From contig JAUIMM010000124.1 of assembly GCA_031769625.1 (NCBI GenBank), forward strand, positions 5,346,501 through 5,410,500: 64,000 nt of DNA. Reading direction: 5' to 3'. This document shows, one piece after another, positions 42,761 to 53,666 of the stretch (position 1 is the stretch's first letter; each line of letters starts with the position of its first letter). The notes beneath the pieces are model-generated. The model did no database searches. It saw only the letters and a list, made by a program, of their open reading frames with translations, and was not told where the DNA came from. Source of the stretch: Taudactylus pleione. Its lineage: Eukaryota > Chordata > Amphibia > Anura > Myobatrachidae. A program made the translations under genes and the position numbers.

Positions 42761-45145
42761 GTGAAAAACAGTGCAAGGGATTGGATGAGTGAAGTTGAGA
42801 GTAGAATTATCGATTATATTAATGCAGCCAGCTTCAGAAACAGAGAAGAGTGTGATGTCAACTGTAAGAGAGACTAAGGTAGGGGCGACACTAGGAAGGT
42901 GGAATATCAGTTCTGTTTTGGATCAGTTGAGCTTTAGTACAGCAAAGTGGAGACAACAGAGAGGCAGTGGCCACACAGGAATAAAAGAGAAGGACTTGAG
43001 GATAAGGGAGGAAAAATACCTTTGTCATCTTCATAGAAGTGGTCATGGAAGCAGAACAAATGTATTCTATGAAAGAAATTGTATAAAGATATAGAAGCTG
43101 AGAACAGTGTCTTAACATACTCCGATTGATAGTGAAGGTGAGGATGTGACAGTAGTGAAGGATGAAAGACCATTTAGAAAGGAAGGAGATGACCCTGGAT
43201 ATAACAGTGTTGTGAAGGCCAAGGAAATGTATATTGATGAGATGATACTGGTCTACTGTATCACAAGCTGCAGAGCAGTCAAGGAGCATAAGTAGTAAGA
43301 AGTGATCCTACAGCATAGCCATGGGTGGGCATTTGGTCACTTGAGGGAGAGCAGTCTCAGTGGAGTGCTGAGGGTAGAAGTCTGATTTCAGAAAAGAGTG
43401 AATGAAGAGAAAGTAGGCGGTTGTGGATTGTTGCTCGGGTAGTTTGGAAGTAAAGTGGGAGGAGAGAAAGGTGGGAGCTGGAGAGTGTTTGGTAAGCACT
43501 AGAGATGGATTCTTGAAGATAGTAGAGATCAGCACATTTAAAGATGCAAGGGAAAAAGGTGAAGTAGGTGCTAGCATTTGTGGGAAGTATGTGTGAAGGA
43601 TTCAGGATGGGACGGAGTGAAAAGTTGAAGGAGTATATGAAGAACTTTAGAAGACCTAACCCTCAGTAACCCCAAATAATTGAGGGTGGGTAGGTTAGTG
43701 GAGGAGAACATAGATATGGAATAATGACAAGAGAAAAATAACAGATGGTATCGAAATTGCCTATTTAAAAGGTGGTTAAATCAGGAGTAGTGAGATGAGA
43801 GGTACGCACTGTAGAGAGTTGATGGTAGCAAAGAGGTCCCAGAGTTTGTGGTAGGGTGAATATTAAGGATTTAGAGCAGATTTAGCAAGATAAAGGCTGG
43901 TTTAGTAAGAAGTCAAGATAAATATATTGGGGCATATTCAATTGGCCACATTAATTAGGAAACCCCATGGTGTGGGGTTTTCCCCACAGCTGAGGTATTT
44001 TTCCTATTCAATTGCCTACAAGAAAATCAGATGCAGTACTTTCTATAGAACTGAATGCACCATTTTTCTTGCAGCTGCAGAGCTAGTCCAATCATTCTTT
44101 AAAGGAAAAATTGTAGGGGATTGCTTCAGAATCCCTTGGACAACTCCCGTAATGACTAAGCAATTGGAAGTTTCCAATTTGCTTAATTAGTCCAATAATT
44201 AAAGGTAATTATTGCTTTTTAAAAAATGGCCTCTTTAATGCTTTAATTTAATTAAAGCATTTATTTAAACGAAAAATAATTGATTTGTATCTTTTTTTTT
44301 TTTTTTAAATGGCCTATTACCCCAAAATCACCTTTTTCTTTTTTCTGGTTTTTTTTTCATTTTTCGTTTAATTGTTTTTTGATTAAATTAAATTTGTTTG
44401 CTTTTTATTATTTTCTTACTTTATAAAAAAAGCAAAAAATTTGCCATTTAATGCATTTTTAAAGAACAATATTTTTTTTTACTTTGGGACAGTAATAAAC
44501 ATTACTGTTGCCCAATATTTTTTTAGGGTACAAGCTGTTCCCTAATTTTTTAATCTCCCATGGGTTTCAGCTGAAAAAATAATTTGCACCAATTTTTATT
44601 TTTTTTAAATGAATACTGCGGCTATCTGAAGTACACATAGCTGTGGTGATTAAAAATAGTCATGATGACCGCATTTATCTTAGCAGTAAAATGAACGCAG
44701 CCAATTAAATAAGTCGCATAGTGAGGGACATCCAAATTGGAGCAAGATTTTTTAAATTGGTACTCGAAAGTACAGGAGTAGTTTTGCAGTTGTCAGGTTT
44801 GAGGTTTGGATCCCTGGAGATGGTGTGTGGGCAGAAGGTAAGGAGAGCTAGATGGGCAGGAGTCGATGTCAGTGATCAGAGATGGGAGTGTGGATGAAGG
44901 AGAGATACATATAGTAGAGAATGAACTGAGGGAATGAAAGAGGAATAGGACATGCAACTGGGTTGCAGACCAATATTGTTCTCCAGAGTGCACAGGAAAA
45001 TTAGAGAGATGAGAATGTGGTTAGAGCAGATAGTGGGGATGGTGATATTTTCCCCAAACCCAGGCCAAACACTATTAGCTAGGAAGAATAGGTGGGTAAC
45101 TAAGATAAACAGAGACAGATATATGAGGGTGAGATATTAAATCAA
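42761..45145 (-). pseudogene. L2/CR1-type LINE reverse transcriptase remnant
   Basis: Minus-strand fragments follow the order of a CR1/L2 RT: an upstream piece at 44993-44793, FYPQHSTETALPQVT (about 43380), MLLDCSAACDTVDQ (43289 downward; palm motif A) with SFLSKWSF, then FHDHFYEDDKGIF (about 43045), where the usual Y-A-DD reads Y-E-DD. Stops and frame changes are frequent. A MITE at about 43930-44700 divides the element. Confidence 0.75.
43930..44705. mobile_element. MITE-like element with GGGGCATATTCAATTGG end
   Basis: Left terminus GGGGCATATTCAATTGGCC and internal inverted words (GGGTTTTCCCC; CTTCAGAATCCC). The right side near 44700 carries CAGCCAATTAAAT, roughly inverse of the start. The interior 44210-44620 is very T/A-rich. 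Ends are imperfect, so the boundaries are approximate. Confidence 0.5.
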
Positions 45146-45324
45146 GAATTTTAAGCTACAAATAGGGGATGCATTTAAGGGAAGGGCACAGCTAAGATTT
45201 TGAAGAGAAGAGAGATTTAAGAGTTTGATTGTATCTCAGCTAAACAAGCAAAACATTTTAACAATATTTTGAAGCTGGAAACAACAGGAGTACAAGATAC
45301 TAGATTTGTTACGCATAGAACATG

Positions 45325-45835
45325 ATAGTGGTTCCCAAACTCGGTCCTCAAGGCATCCTAATGCTGGCCACACACATGGCGATTTTTTACCCTTTCTGGC
45401 CAGTTCTGACACATTGGAATGGCAGATCGTGTAAAATATGGCCAAATCGTGAGAAAATCGTGAGTCCCCACTTACGATCACGATGCAATGCGCGTCCCCG
45501 CGGGTCGCACATCAAATCTTCAGATCTTTGCCGTGCTCTAGGGCAGATCTGCAAATCTGGGATACAAATGTACTGGATAAATCTCTGGCTGCATGATAAA
45601 TCGTTTGAAGATTGGACACTGCAAACACCAAATCGTGTGCAGAGCTGCCGAGGAGAGTTTTCAAGGGAAATCGTGCACGATGTCGGATCGTGAACACATC
45701 GCTATGTCTGTGGCCAGCATATCAGTCCAGGTTTTAAGGACATCCATCATTAAGCATAGGTGACTTTATTAGTACCTAAGTCAGTTTGATTATACAATCT
45801 GTGCATAAACATGGATATCTTTAAAACCTGGACTG
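45325..45835. mobile_element. hAT-like MITE with a second MITE nested inside
   Basis: The outer element starts GTGGTTCCCAAACTCGGTCC, and CCAGGTTTTAAGGACATCC (45727) is inversely repeated as GGATATCTTTAAAACCTGG (45813). The inner element (about 45362-45720) has inverted ends TGCTGGCCACACACATGGCGAT and ATCGC...TGTGGCCAGCA, and AATCGTG words throughout. Non-coding. Confidence 0.65.
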
Positions 45836-45839
45836 TTAG

Positions 45840-46140
45840 GGTGAAGGTTGCTTTGCAAATTGGTGAGTGTCCTTTTTGTTAGCCATGATGGAGGATCATC
45901 TCTCCCTCTCCCAAAGGTTGTCTCATAGTGCAAAATAACCAATATCAACACTGAAAAAACAAAATAATTGAAAAAATTGCCCCATACCAGATAATATAAA
46001 AAAATTGCTTCTCTGATTAAAACACCAAATGAGCCCATCAGGGTCGACAAGTCAACAAGCTTTTCACGATGCGGTGAATCAATTTCCTTGGAAGAGAAAA
46101 AATATAATCCAACCATAGTGCAGTAGATTTAGTAAAAATA
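45840..46140. other. Intergenic, unidentified
   Basis: A minus-strand frame of about 100 codons exists (46116-45790) with hydrophobic stretches, but it overlaps the MITE end and shows no recognised similarity. Not called as a gene. Confidence 0.3.
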
Positions 46141-46144
46141 TTTT

Positions 46145-46330
46145 GGTGTCCTGACCATGAGTAACAGAGAAATTTAAGTTCAAATGGCACTCTATGTACT
46201 TCAATACACTTCTTCCATCGATGCTCTAACTTCTTGATTCCATTCAGGAAAAGGTCTGGTGATTGGTCCTCAAACCAGTCCTATACAGCAGTCATGACAT
46301 TTTCATCAGACACCTTGAGCTTGAGTGTGA
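46145..46330 (-). pseudogene. Mariner-family transposase C-terminal fragment
   Basis: The minus strand at about 46190-46260 reads NGIKKLEHRWKKCIEVHR, the conserved GI-x-KL-x-x-RW-x-KCI end of mariner transposases, preceded by DWFEDQSPDLF. No catalytic part or inverted repeats remain here. Confidence 0.7.
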
Positions 46331-46989
46331 ATGTTAGTAGGTGACATTATCTTCATTTGCAGATATATAAAAAAAGGCTGCGCAAATTTCAGTATTCTAC
46401 ATTTTTCAACTTTTAGTGAGGTTGTTCCGTTTATTATTCATTTCAATATCTGCAAATATAAAAGAATTGTGCTGTAATTTTCCACAGTGTTCTACTAAGA
46501 CCTCTAGTACATACATACAGAAAATTAATATGGGGCGACATCTAATACTACATCAGGACACAAACTTTTGGATCCACCCTCATGTGTGTTTTATTGATTC
46601 ATAAGAATTTTGAACAAAGAATCAATACATTGTACAATGTCATACAGATCATTGACACAAACAAAAGACCTGAGCTAATCCTATGGCTATATCATGTAAT
46701 AAATAAGTGCTAAATCAGAAATGTAAATGTGCCAAACACATATCAGTTTAGAAAATAAAGTTCACAAAGTAAGAGATTACAAAACATAAGTAAACATAAT
46801 AACGGTGCTGCGGGGACTAGGAAGCACCCAATACTGGTCATTATCTACTAGGCATAATGAGTACCACGAGGTAGATGAATAGCACTGAATGAGTGCAGCT
46901 GCTGTGTCTGCAATGGGAGTATAGCTATGTAACTATTCCAAACAGTACAACATTTGGAAACTCAAGATTCTTTAGCCAAAGAGGTTTCC

Positions 46990-48985
46990 AGTCATTCTAT
47001 TCTAAACAAATAAAATAGTTTTTCTTTAAAGAGAGATAAAGGAGGCAAACCTGTAATATGGTCTGTTTAGCAGCTGCACTCAGAGCAAGTAGGAGTTTCC
47101 GACTCCCAGGCCACACTCGGCCATAAGGCAAAATCGCCAATATGGCCCATTCTGGACTAAAGGGTATAAAATTAACAAAATCCAAAGTGAACCTGTGAAT
47201 CTGAAGCCAAAAGGCTCTAACTAGAGGAAAGGACCATAAACAATGATACAGGTCCGCATTATCCTCCCCACAATGAGGACATGGGAAGGGGAAGAAACCA
47301 ATAGAAACCCCCGATGTGGGCTAATAAATGTCCTATGGTAAACATTTAAAAAACAGCTCCCAATAAAAGCTTGAAGGGAGGTGATGTCTGGAGTCAGCAA
47401 GGGCTCTTAGCAACTCATCAACTGTTTCTGTATGTTTGGCAAACATTGCAACCATTAAGGCAGGCCTGACCGAAATTTGGTATAATCCAGGGTATCTCGT
47501 AGCAAAGTGTAATGAAGGGAAATAGCTTTATAATTAGGCGGGACAAAAGAAGAGTTATGTACAACATGACTAACGTAATGCTAAACCTGAAAATACGCAA
47601 AGGGATTGAGAAACTCAATCTATTCTCAGCCTGATGGAATGTTTATTAGGTTTATCAACCAGACATCCAATATAATTAATACCCCTCTCTGACTATAATA
47701 GAAAGAGATTAGAGGCCAAGCCCCTCTGGATTACGTAAGAGAGGAAGAAAAAGCGTATTATAAGCACTGAAACTATGTTTGTGTTGCAATATATGCCACA
47801 CTCATATCCTCTCCTTTGGAATACGTGAGCGGACTCGTGCCTCGTGAAGGTGGAGAAGAGAACACAAATTCCATTCATACAAGAAATTGACCTCCAGTGC
47901 CATGTCAGTATAAACACTGGAACCCTACAGCCAATCATATCAGGTGATATTCGGAAAATTGATTTGGTTTTTGGCTGTAGGCGAATCAGGACAATTTTAT
48001 GTCTTTTATCTTTCCAAATAAAATTACTGAAGGATATGTTGAGGGTTTTTTTTGTATCTGCCAAGTGAGTAACAGAGGGAGTGATTGTAGTAAGTACGTC
48101 AGTTTGGGAAAACAGACCATCTTAATTAAGCTGGCCCTTCCCAAATAGGAGAGCTGGAAACTATGCCACCCATCAGGATCCCATGTCAAAGACATTAAGG
48201 CCTTAAGCCGCGTACACACTAGACATTAAATTGAATGATATGAACGATAACGATATCAATTGCATACAATATCGTCCAGTATGTATGCAAGATATCGTTA
48301 ACGATATTGTTCAGTGTGTATGCTCAATGTTGTTAACAACATACCCAGTAGTGCAGGGGAAACACTTCATGATATTGCTCATGTGTATGAACCTTTACAG
48401 AAATTCAGTGTGTATAGATAAAAAAAATGTTTTTAGTCATTTGCACACCCAAATAAGTGAAACTCCTCTTTCCCCAAAATAAGTTGTAGTATACCATCTA
48501 GGGCAAATATAACCTGTTTTCAAATAGAAAGCAACTGATTTGTCTAGGTTGTTCTGTAACCAGATATCACTCCAAAATCATGAAACAGATATATAGAATG
48601 CTGCAAGGAAGATGGAAGACTAGAGACATAAAGCAAATTATTGTCGTCGAATGCTGTAATTTTAATCTCTGTGGCCTATCCAAATACCATGAATCACTTG
48701 GGATTGTTGGATTAGGCATAGAAGAGGATCCAATGACAAATTAAATAGTAAAGGAAATAAGGGACACCCTTTGCAAGTACCTCTGCTCATGGTGATGTCA
48801 CTTCCTCACAGTCCATTTAGTAAAAGAGTTGTGAGTGGTGAGGTATAAAAATAGTGTATTAGACCAATGAAATCATATCCAAAAGCACATTGAGACAGAA
48901 CTTCATACAGGTGCGACCAAAGGATAGTGTCAAATGCTTTATGGGAATTGAGACTGAGAAGCATGTTGGAAGAGGAGGAAGGGAA
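46990..48985 (-). pseudogene. L1-like LINE, RT palm to C-terminus
   Basis: Minus strand from 48985: SLNSHKAFDTILWSHL (motif A region), SRGTCKGCPLFPLLFNLSLDPL (about 48790-48720; RQGCPLSP-type box, over two short runs), then, beyond a MITE at 48205-48420, GRASLIKMVCFPKLTYLLQS and FIWKDKRHKI (48160-48000), typical of the L1 C-terminal half. The part N-terminal to motif A is absent here but present at 57960-58410 in the same orientation. Stops throughout. Confidence 0.75.
48205..48420. mobile_element. AT-rich MITE-like insert in the LINE
   Basis: CGCGTACACACTAGAC at the left and CAGTGTGTAT words to the right enclose repeated ATATCGTTAACGATAT-type palindromes. The terminus resembles that of the 69-bp palindrome at 23388 (GCGTACACACTA). 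The right boundary is unclear. Confidence 0.45.
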
Positions 48986-48999
48986 GGCTGGCTGAACTA

Positions 49000-49330
49000 T
49001 GGTGGGAGGTACAGAGCAGAGAAGGCTGTAACGGGGTGGCAGTGCACAGAAGGATGACTGGACAAGGGGGGAGGCTCAAAGCATTGAAGGCTGGCTGGAA
49101 CAGGGGTGAGACAGGGAAGGCTGACTGAACTATGGGGGGAGGTACAGTGCAGAGAAGGCTGGCTGGAACAGGGGGGTGGACAGGCTGGCTGAACTAGGGG
49201 GATAGCACATGTCAAGGTCAGGGAATACCTGGTTAGTGGTGTGTTCAGCTGGCCAGTTAGAATCCACGCTGGCTGCTTTTGAAGAATGGAGAGAGATGGG
49301 GCCCTGGGTGGTAGCGGTGTTGCAGCGGCA
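49000..49330. repeat. GGCTGGCTGAACTA minisatellite
   Basis: Irregular units of about 55-65 bp with GAAGGCTGGCTGAACTATGG and GGTACAGAGCAGAGAAGGC. It begins immediately at the breakpoint of the L1-like LINE. Confidence 0.7.
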
Positions 49331-49394
49331 GCCAGGACAAGCACAGCAAAGATAGAATAGTAGGATGCATTGCTGACATTTAGCAGCTTATTGC

Positions 49395-49560
49395 GCCGGG
49401 CCGCGAGCCAATCACAGCTCGTGGACCGGCAGCCATTCAGGAGCGGCCGCTATGGCGGTTCCTGGTTGGCTGCCGTTCCACGAGCCAATCATAGCTTACG
49501 GACCGGCAGCCAATCAGGAGCGGCCGCTATGGCCATTCCGCGATCTCACTCAGGCTGGCT
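49395..49560. promoter_or_regulatory. GC-rich 78-bp duplication with CCAAT boxes
   Basis: GAGCCAATCACAGCTCGTGG (49404) and GAGCCAATCATAGCTTACGG (49482) head two 78-bp units, each with a second CAGCCAATCAGGAGCGG-type box and GGCCGCTATGGC. Four CCAAT-like boxes in CpG-rich DNA suggest a promoter or LTR fragment. No transcript can be assigned. Confidence 0.4.
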
Positions 49561-49699
49561 TGCGGCCGCCCTGCTTGTATCTTCCTCAGTCCCTGCCATA
49601 ACTTGCTGCACCTGCGTTGCTACCCGGGCCCCCTTCTCTATCCCCTCCCTCCAGGCCCGGGACTCGAGGCCCGGCGGTCCCCCCCTGATGGCGACCCTG

Positions 49700-49917
49700 T
49701 TTATAACACATGTTATCGGTGAAGAAATATCACGTAATTGAGTAAAGATATGCAAAACTTCTCCAGTGAGGTTCTCATCTCCTGTTCCAACCATCAACCT
49801 ATTGGCTAAGACAAATAAACTGTGTGAGATAAACCATAACAACAAAACAAAATAAACATTTCCTTTTTCTGCTGTAAATATCTTTTCCATCTGTCTATTG
49901 CTATTACCATTAAACAT
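49700..49917 (-). other. Short frame with a hydrophobic segment, unidentified
   Basis: From the ATG at 49917 the minus strand reads MFNGNSNRQMEKIF, then a hydrophobic run (VLLLWFISHSLFVLAN) and NLTGEVLHIFTQLRDISS. The frame continues into GC-rich DNA without a recognisable domain. Its last part (TATCTTTACTCAATTACGTG) is repeated at about 57457-57494, so it belongs to a dispersed element of unknown type. Confidence 0.3.
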
Positions 49918-49969
49918 TTTTGTTTAAAACAACCTTATCATAAATGTTTGTATTTGTGCACCATATATG

Positions 49970-51751
49970 GGGCCAAATGTAATAGGTAGTCTGTTTTAGT
50001 AACAGTACAAACTAGCACTTTCTCGCACTTTTAAAAAGTGCGAGTTTGTACTGAAACTCGCAAATTCAATACCCTGCAAACTTTTCAGCTCGAGGCTACT
50101 GCATTTGCGAGTTAAGGCGTGTTTAGGACTATGAAAACTGACACCTTTTAATGCGAGTAGCATTAAAAGGTGCGAGTTTTAGAGAAGCCATCACAGATCA
50201 GTGAGATCCGTGATGGCTTCTGTGTGTGTTTAAAAAAAAAACGTGCACCCCCTCCCCAAAACCATAACCAGCCCCGGGCTTTATAAAGCCTGTTCTGGTT
50301 CTAAAAATACAGGGGCCAAAATGCGTAGGGGGCCCCCGTATATTAAGAACCAGCACAGGGCTTTGTTGAGCTGGTCCTGGTTCTGGAAAATCAGGGGACA
50401 AAATGAGTAGGGGTCCCCTGAAAATTCCAAAACCAGCACCAAAATCTTTCTAGCGGGGGGATAATGCCACAGCCAGGGAAAACCTTTCACGGTTTCCCCG
50501 GCCAAAGCATTATCCCTGACCGCTAGTCAGTCCAGGCCGGGGATCCCTGGGGAGTTGGGTAGCCCCCCAATAAAGGGGTACCCCTCTCCAGGGCACCCCA
50601 GGCCTAGACTGATAGCCCGGGGCTATCCCCGGCACCCTAGGGCGGTGGGTGCCGGGTTGATAGTGTTAGTGTAAAGTGTAAAATGAAAGTTTCCATATTG
50701 TCTTTAGTTGTAGAACCACAAGTACCAGCAAGCCTCTCCTGCATGCTGGTATTTGGAGAACCACAAATACCAGCAAGCGGGGCATTACGGGCCCGCTGGC
50801 ACTTGTAGTTCCACAACTAAAGAAATATGTAAATAAACAAACATACACCGTGAAAGTATAATTTTAATAAAATATACATGCACACTCTCACTCACCTCTC
50901 CTATGCGTAGATCAATATGGAAACTTTAATTTTACACTTTTCACTAACACTATCAACCCGGCACCCACCGCCGTAGGGTGCCGGGGATAGCCCCGGGCTA
51001 TTAGTGTAGGCCTGGGGTGCCCTGGAGAGGGGGACCCCTTTATTGGGGTGGTCCTCAACTCCCAAGGGATCCCCGGCCTGGACTGACTAGCGGTCAGGGA
51101 TAATGCTTTGGCCGGGGAAACCGGTGAAAGGTTTTCCCTGGCTGTGGCATTATCTCCCCACTAGACAGAGTTCGGTGCTGGTTCTGGAATTTTCAGGGGA
51201 CCCCTACTCGTTTTGTCCCCTGATTTTCCAGAACCAGGACCAGCTCAACAAAGCCCTGTGCTGGTTCTTAATATACAGGGGCCCCCTACGCATTTTGGCC
51301 CCTATATTTTTAGAACCAGAACAGGCTTTATAAAGCCCGAGGCTGGTTATGCTTTTGGGGAGGGGGTGCACGTCATTTTTTTTTTTATTTAAAACATTTT
51401 ACATAAGTACACACAGAAACATGTACATATCTCATGGATATGTGCATGTTTCTGTGTTAATCTGACCTGCTCAGGATGTACTCGCTAGCCTGAAGCAGGT
51501 CTATTATTTGGGGACTTTTGGTAATCTTTTTTTTGCGAGTCTGAAACAGACACTCTATTACATTGGGCGAGTTGATTGTTTTCAATGTGAAAACATCTGG
51601 ATGCGAGTTTGAGAATTGAGAGTTTTAGTAACTCTGAAAAATGCGAGTTTTAGTGAAATGACACTCTATTACATTGGAGAGTTGTGAAAAATTGCGAGTT
51701 TAGCACCAAACTCGCAATTTACCAAAACAGACACCCTATTACATTTGGCCC
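49970..51751. mobile_element. 1.78-kb foldback element with about 0.48-kb inverted arms
   Basis: Outer ends are a 16-bp perfect inverted repeat, GGGCCAAATGTAATAG (49970) and its complement ending at 51751. Long inner arms at about 50220-50690 and 50925-51385 are inverted copies with scattered differences; for example CTGGTTCTGGAAAATCAGGG and its complement. The 50690-50925 spacer has short AGTACCAGCAAGC repeats. Between the outer ends and the inner arms lie GCGAGTTT words. No coding frame recognised; frames across the arms mirror each other. Confidence 0.85.
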
Positions 51752-52275
51752 ATGATATCTTATATAACAGTTCCACTTCTTACCACCCTCCGGTTAACAA
51801 TATATATTTATATAGCCTGCTCTAAAAACCCAATTATATATATAAAACTTTCTGTTTCCTAAACAAGACACCCATTCAATCAATCAATCAATCAATCATG
51901 CTGATGACAGTTTTGTGCATGGTAAGAAGCATGGGAAACCAAAGCTAATATATTCCATTTTGTTTCTGTAAAATGGGTGTCTTTGTAATCTTCTTTGACA
52001 TCCCATAATTTCTTAAAACAATTTCACTCCTGAATGACTGTGTTCTGTAGCTGTTATTTCTCTGTACATGAGGCCTTCTCCTGTAGCAAGCAAGGCAGGC
52101 CACAGCTGTTAGGTTCCTGCAATGTCTCTGACCATTCTTTGGGTACATACAATCCTATTAGTTTGAGGTTGCTGGAATATACCTTCAGCTCCATTATGGC
52201 GCAAAAGTTCTTGCATCCAATGTCCTAGCACAATCAGTGCTGTCTCTGCAATGAATTGCACACCATGTTCTGTAC
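51752..52275. other. Intergenic, no gene recognised
   Basis: AT-rich, with a short ATCA repeat at 51875-51897. Nothing else seen. Confidence 0.35.
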
Positions 52276-52278
52276 TCA

Positions 52279-52787
52279 GGGCCTAATTCAGACCCGCTCG
52301 CGAGCGCAGGATGCTCGCAAGCGGGTCGATGGTGCCCTAATGCGCATGCGCACGACGGAGGGAGCTCCGTCGTGCGCATGCGCGAGACCCGCATAGCGAC
52401 AGCCAAGCTGTCGTTCCGAGTCTCGCACCAAAGGGGGCGTGCTGTTGATGGTGACTGACAACACGCCCCCTTTGGTGGGCGTGCCGGGGGCGTGGCTGCC
52501 AGATGGAGGCGTTCCCATGGGAACGCCTACTGTCTGGGTCCGGCCCCACTGACAACAGTAGTGATGTCCAGGGCTTGCGGCCACGAGACCCTACCGCATG
52601 GTCTCGTCACAAGCCCAATGGTCGCGATGGTCTTGACCATCGCGACCATCATCATGGACGCTCGCATAAGCTGTGGGTGGTAACCCACAGCTATGCGACC
52701 GTCCAAGAGTCCGCTCCATTTTTAGGTAGGAGGGCCCTGATTCAGAGCGAGCGCTCTGGTCAGAGCATCCGGCTCTGAATCAGGCCC
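52279..52787. mobile_element. String-of-hairpins MITE, copy 1 (Harbinger-like)
   Basis: Ends are inverted (GGGCCTAATTCAGA and TCTGAATCAGGCCC) and flanked by TCA on both sides (52276-52278 and 52788-52790), a 3-bp duplication. The interior is a chain of adjacent palindromes, for example GCGCATGCGCACGACGGAGG with its complement, GGGGGCGTGCTGTTG with CAACACGCCCCC, GGCGTTCCCATGGGAACGCC and TGGTCGCGATGGTC with GACCATCGCGACCA. Non-coding. Confidence 0.82.
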
Positions 52788-52790
52788 TCA

Positions 52791-53222
52791 GTCCTTTAAT
52801 TGTTCTCCATGACAGTAACTGGTGTGTAAATTAACACATTGTAGGTCGCTTTTTCAGTCAGCAGTTCATATAGGCTTTGTCAGCTGTCAAGATTTCAGTT
52901 TTAAGATTCACAGGGCCTTTAGTCTTTGCAGTGACAAGTTGATTAACCCCTTTTTCTCCTATCTGTCGGCTGACAGTGTTTAAAGACAGCTGCTTTCAGT
53001 GGCGGGCTGGGCCGGGGGGCAGGGTGCCATCTGCCCCCCGGGCCGGTACTATTTCAGTCCTCAGGGGCCGCCAACTGCCTGCAGCCGAGCGCTGCATGAA
53101 TGCCTGGTGACTGGAGACAGGCTGTTGCAGCCGAAGATGGCTGCCTCACCAGCGGCCGTACAAGGCCCTGCCCACAGAAACAGCGGCGGTACCGCCCTCC
53201 CGACTGCCAGTCCACCGGCACC
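52791..53222. other. Intergenic, no gene recognised
   Basis: GC-richer from 52995 (GGCGGGCTGGGCCGGGGGGC). No frame with recognised similarity. Confidence 0.35.
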
Positions 53223-53309
53223 AAGCCGGGGCTTGCTAGTGAAGCCTTCCACTCTACATATCATATAGCGGCGCAATGGAGTGGAAGGCTTCACTAGCAA
53301 GCCCCGGCT
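53223..53309. repeat. Perfect 31-bp inverted repeat with short spacer
   Basis: AGCCGGGGCTTGCTAGTGAA plus GCCTTCCACTC at 53223-53253 is complementary to 53279-53309 with a 25-bp spacer. This may be a tiny MITE or a hairpin end of a larger repeat. Confidence 0.8.
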
Positions 53310-53575
53310 CTCACTGTGCTGCATAGCGCATTGGCGCCTCCGTATGATGACACCTAGGTGACGCCCCCACCAACAACAGAGCCAAGCATTAGTAGGAGCT
53401 CCAGCCCCATTGGCTCCGTAGAGACTGCTCGACCACCTGGGTGATAGATTCTTCCTGACTCCAGTGGCATTCCGGCTGATTAGAGTGTCATTTCCTGGTG
53501 GCTGCTGCTGCTACTGTTGATATGTAAGCACTTACATTAATTATATTTGTAAAGCAGCACTGTAGTGTGTGTGTT

Positions 53576-53579
<4 letters not shown>

Positions 53580-53619
<40 letters not shown>

Positions 53620-53620
53620 G

Positions 53621-53657
<37 letters not shown>

Positions 53658-53666
53658 ATACATATA
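53580..53666. repeat. (TA)n/(ATAC)n microsatellite
   Basis: Long alternating AT tract into which the Tc1 element inserted. It continues on the far side at 55314-55434. Confidence 0.95.

Noticed and set aside
49546..49917. Membrane protein gene on the minus strand
   Set aside because: The frame runs from an AT-rich repeat into unrelated GC-rich DNA, and its tail is shared with another repeat copy; no domain recognised.
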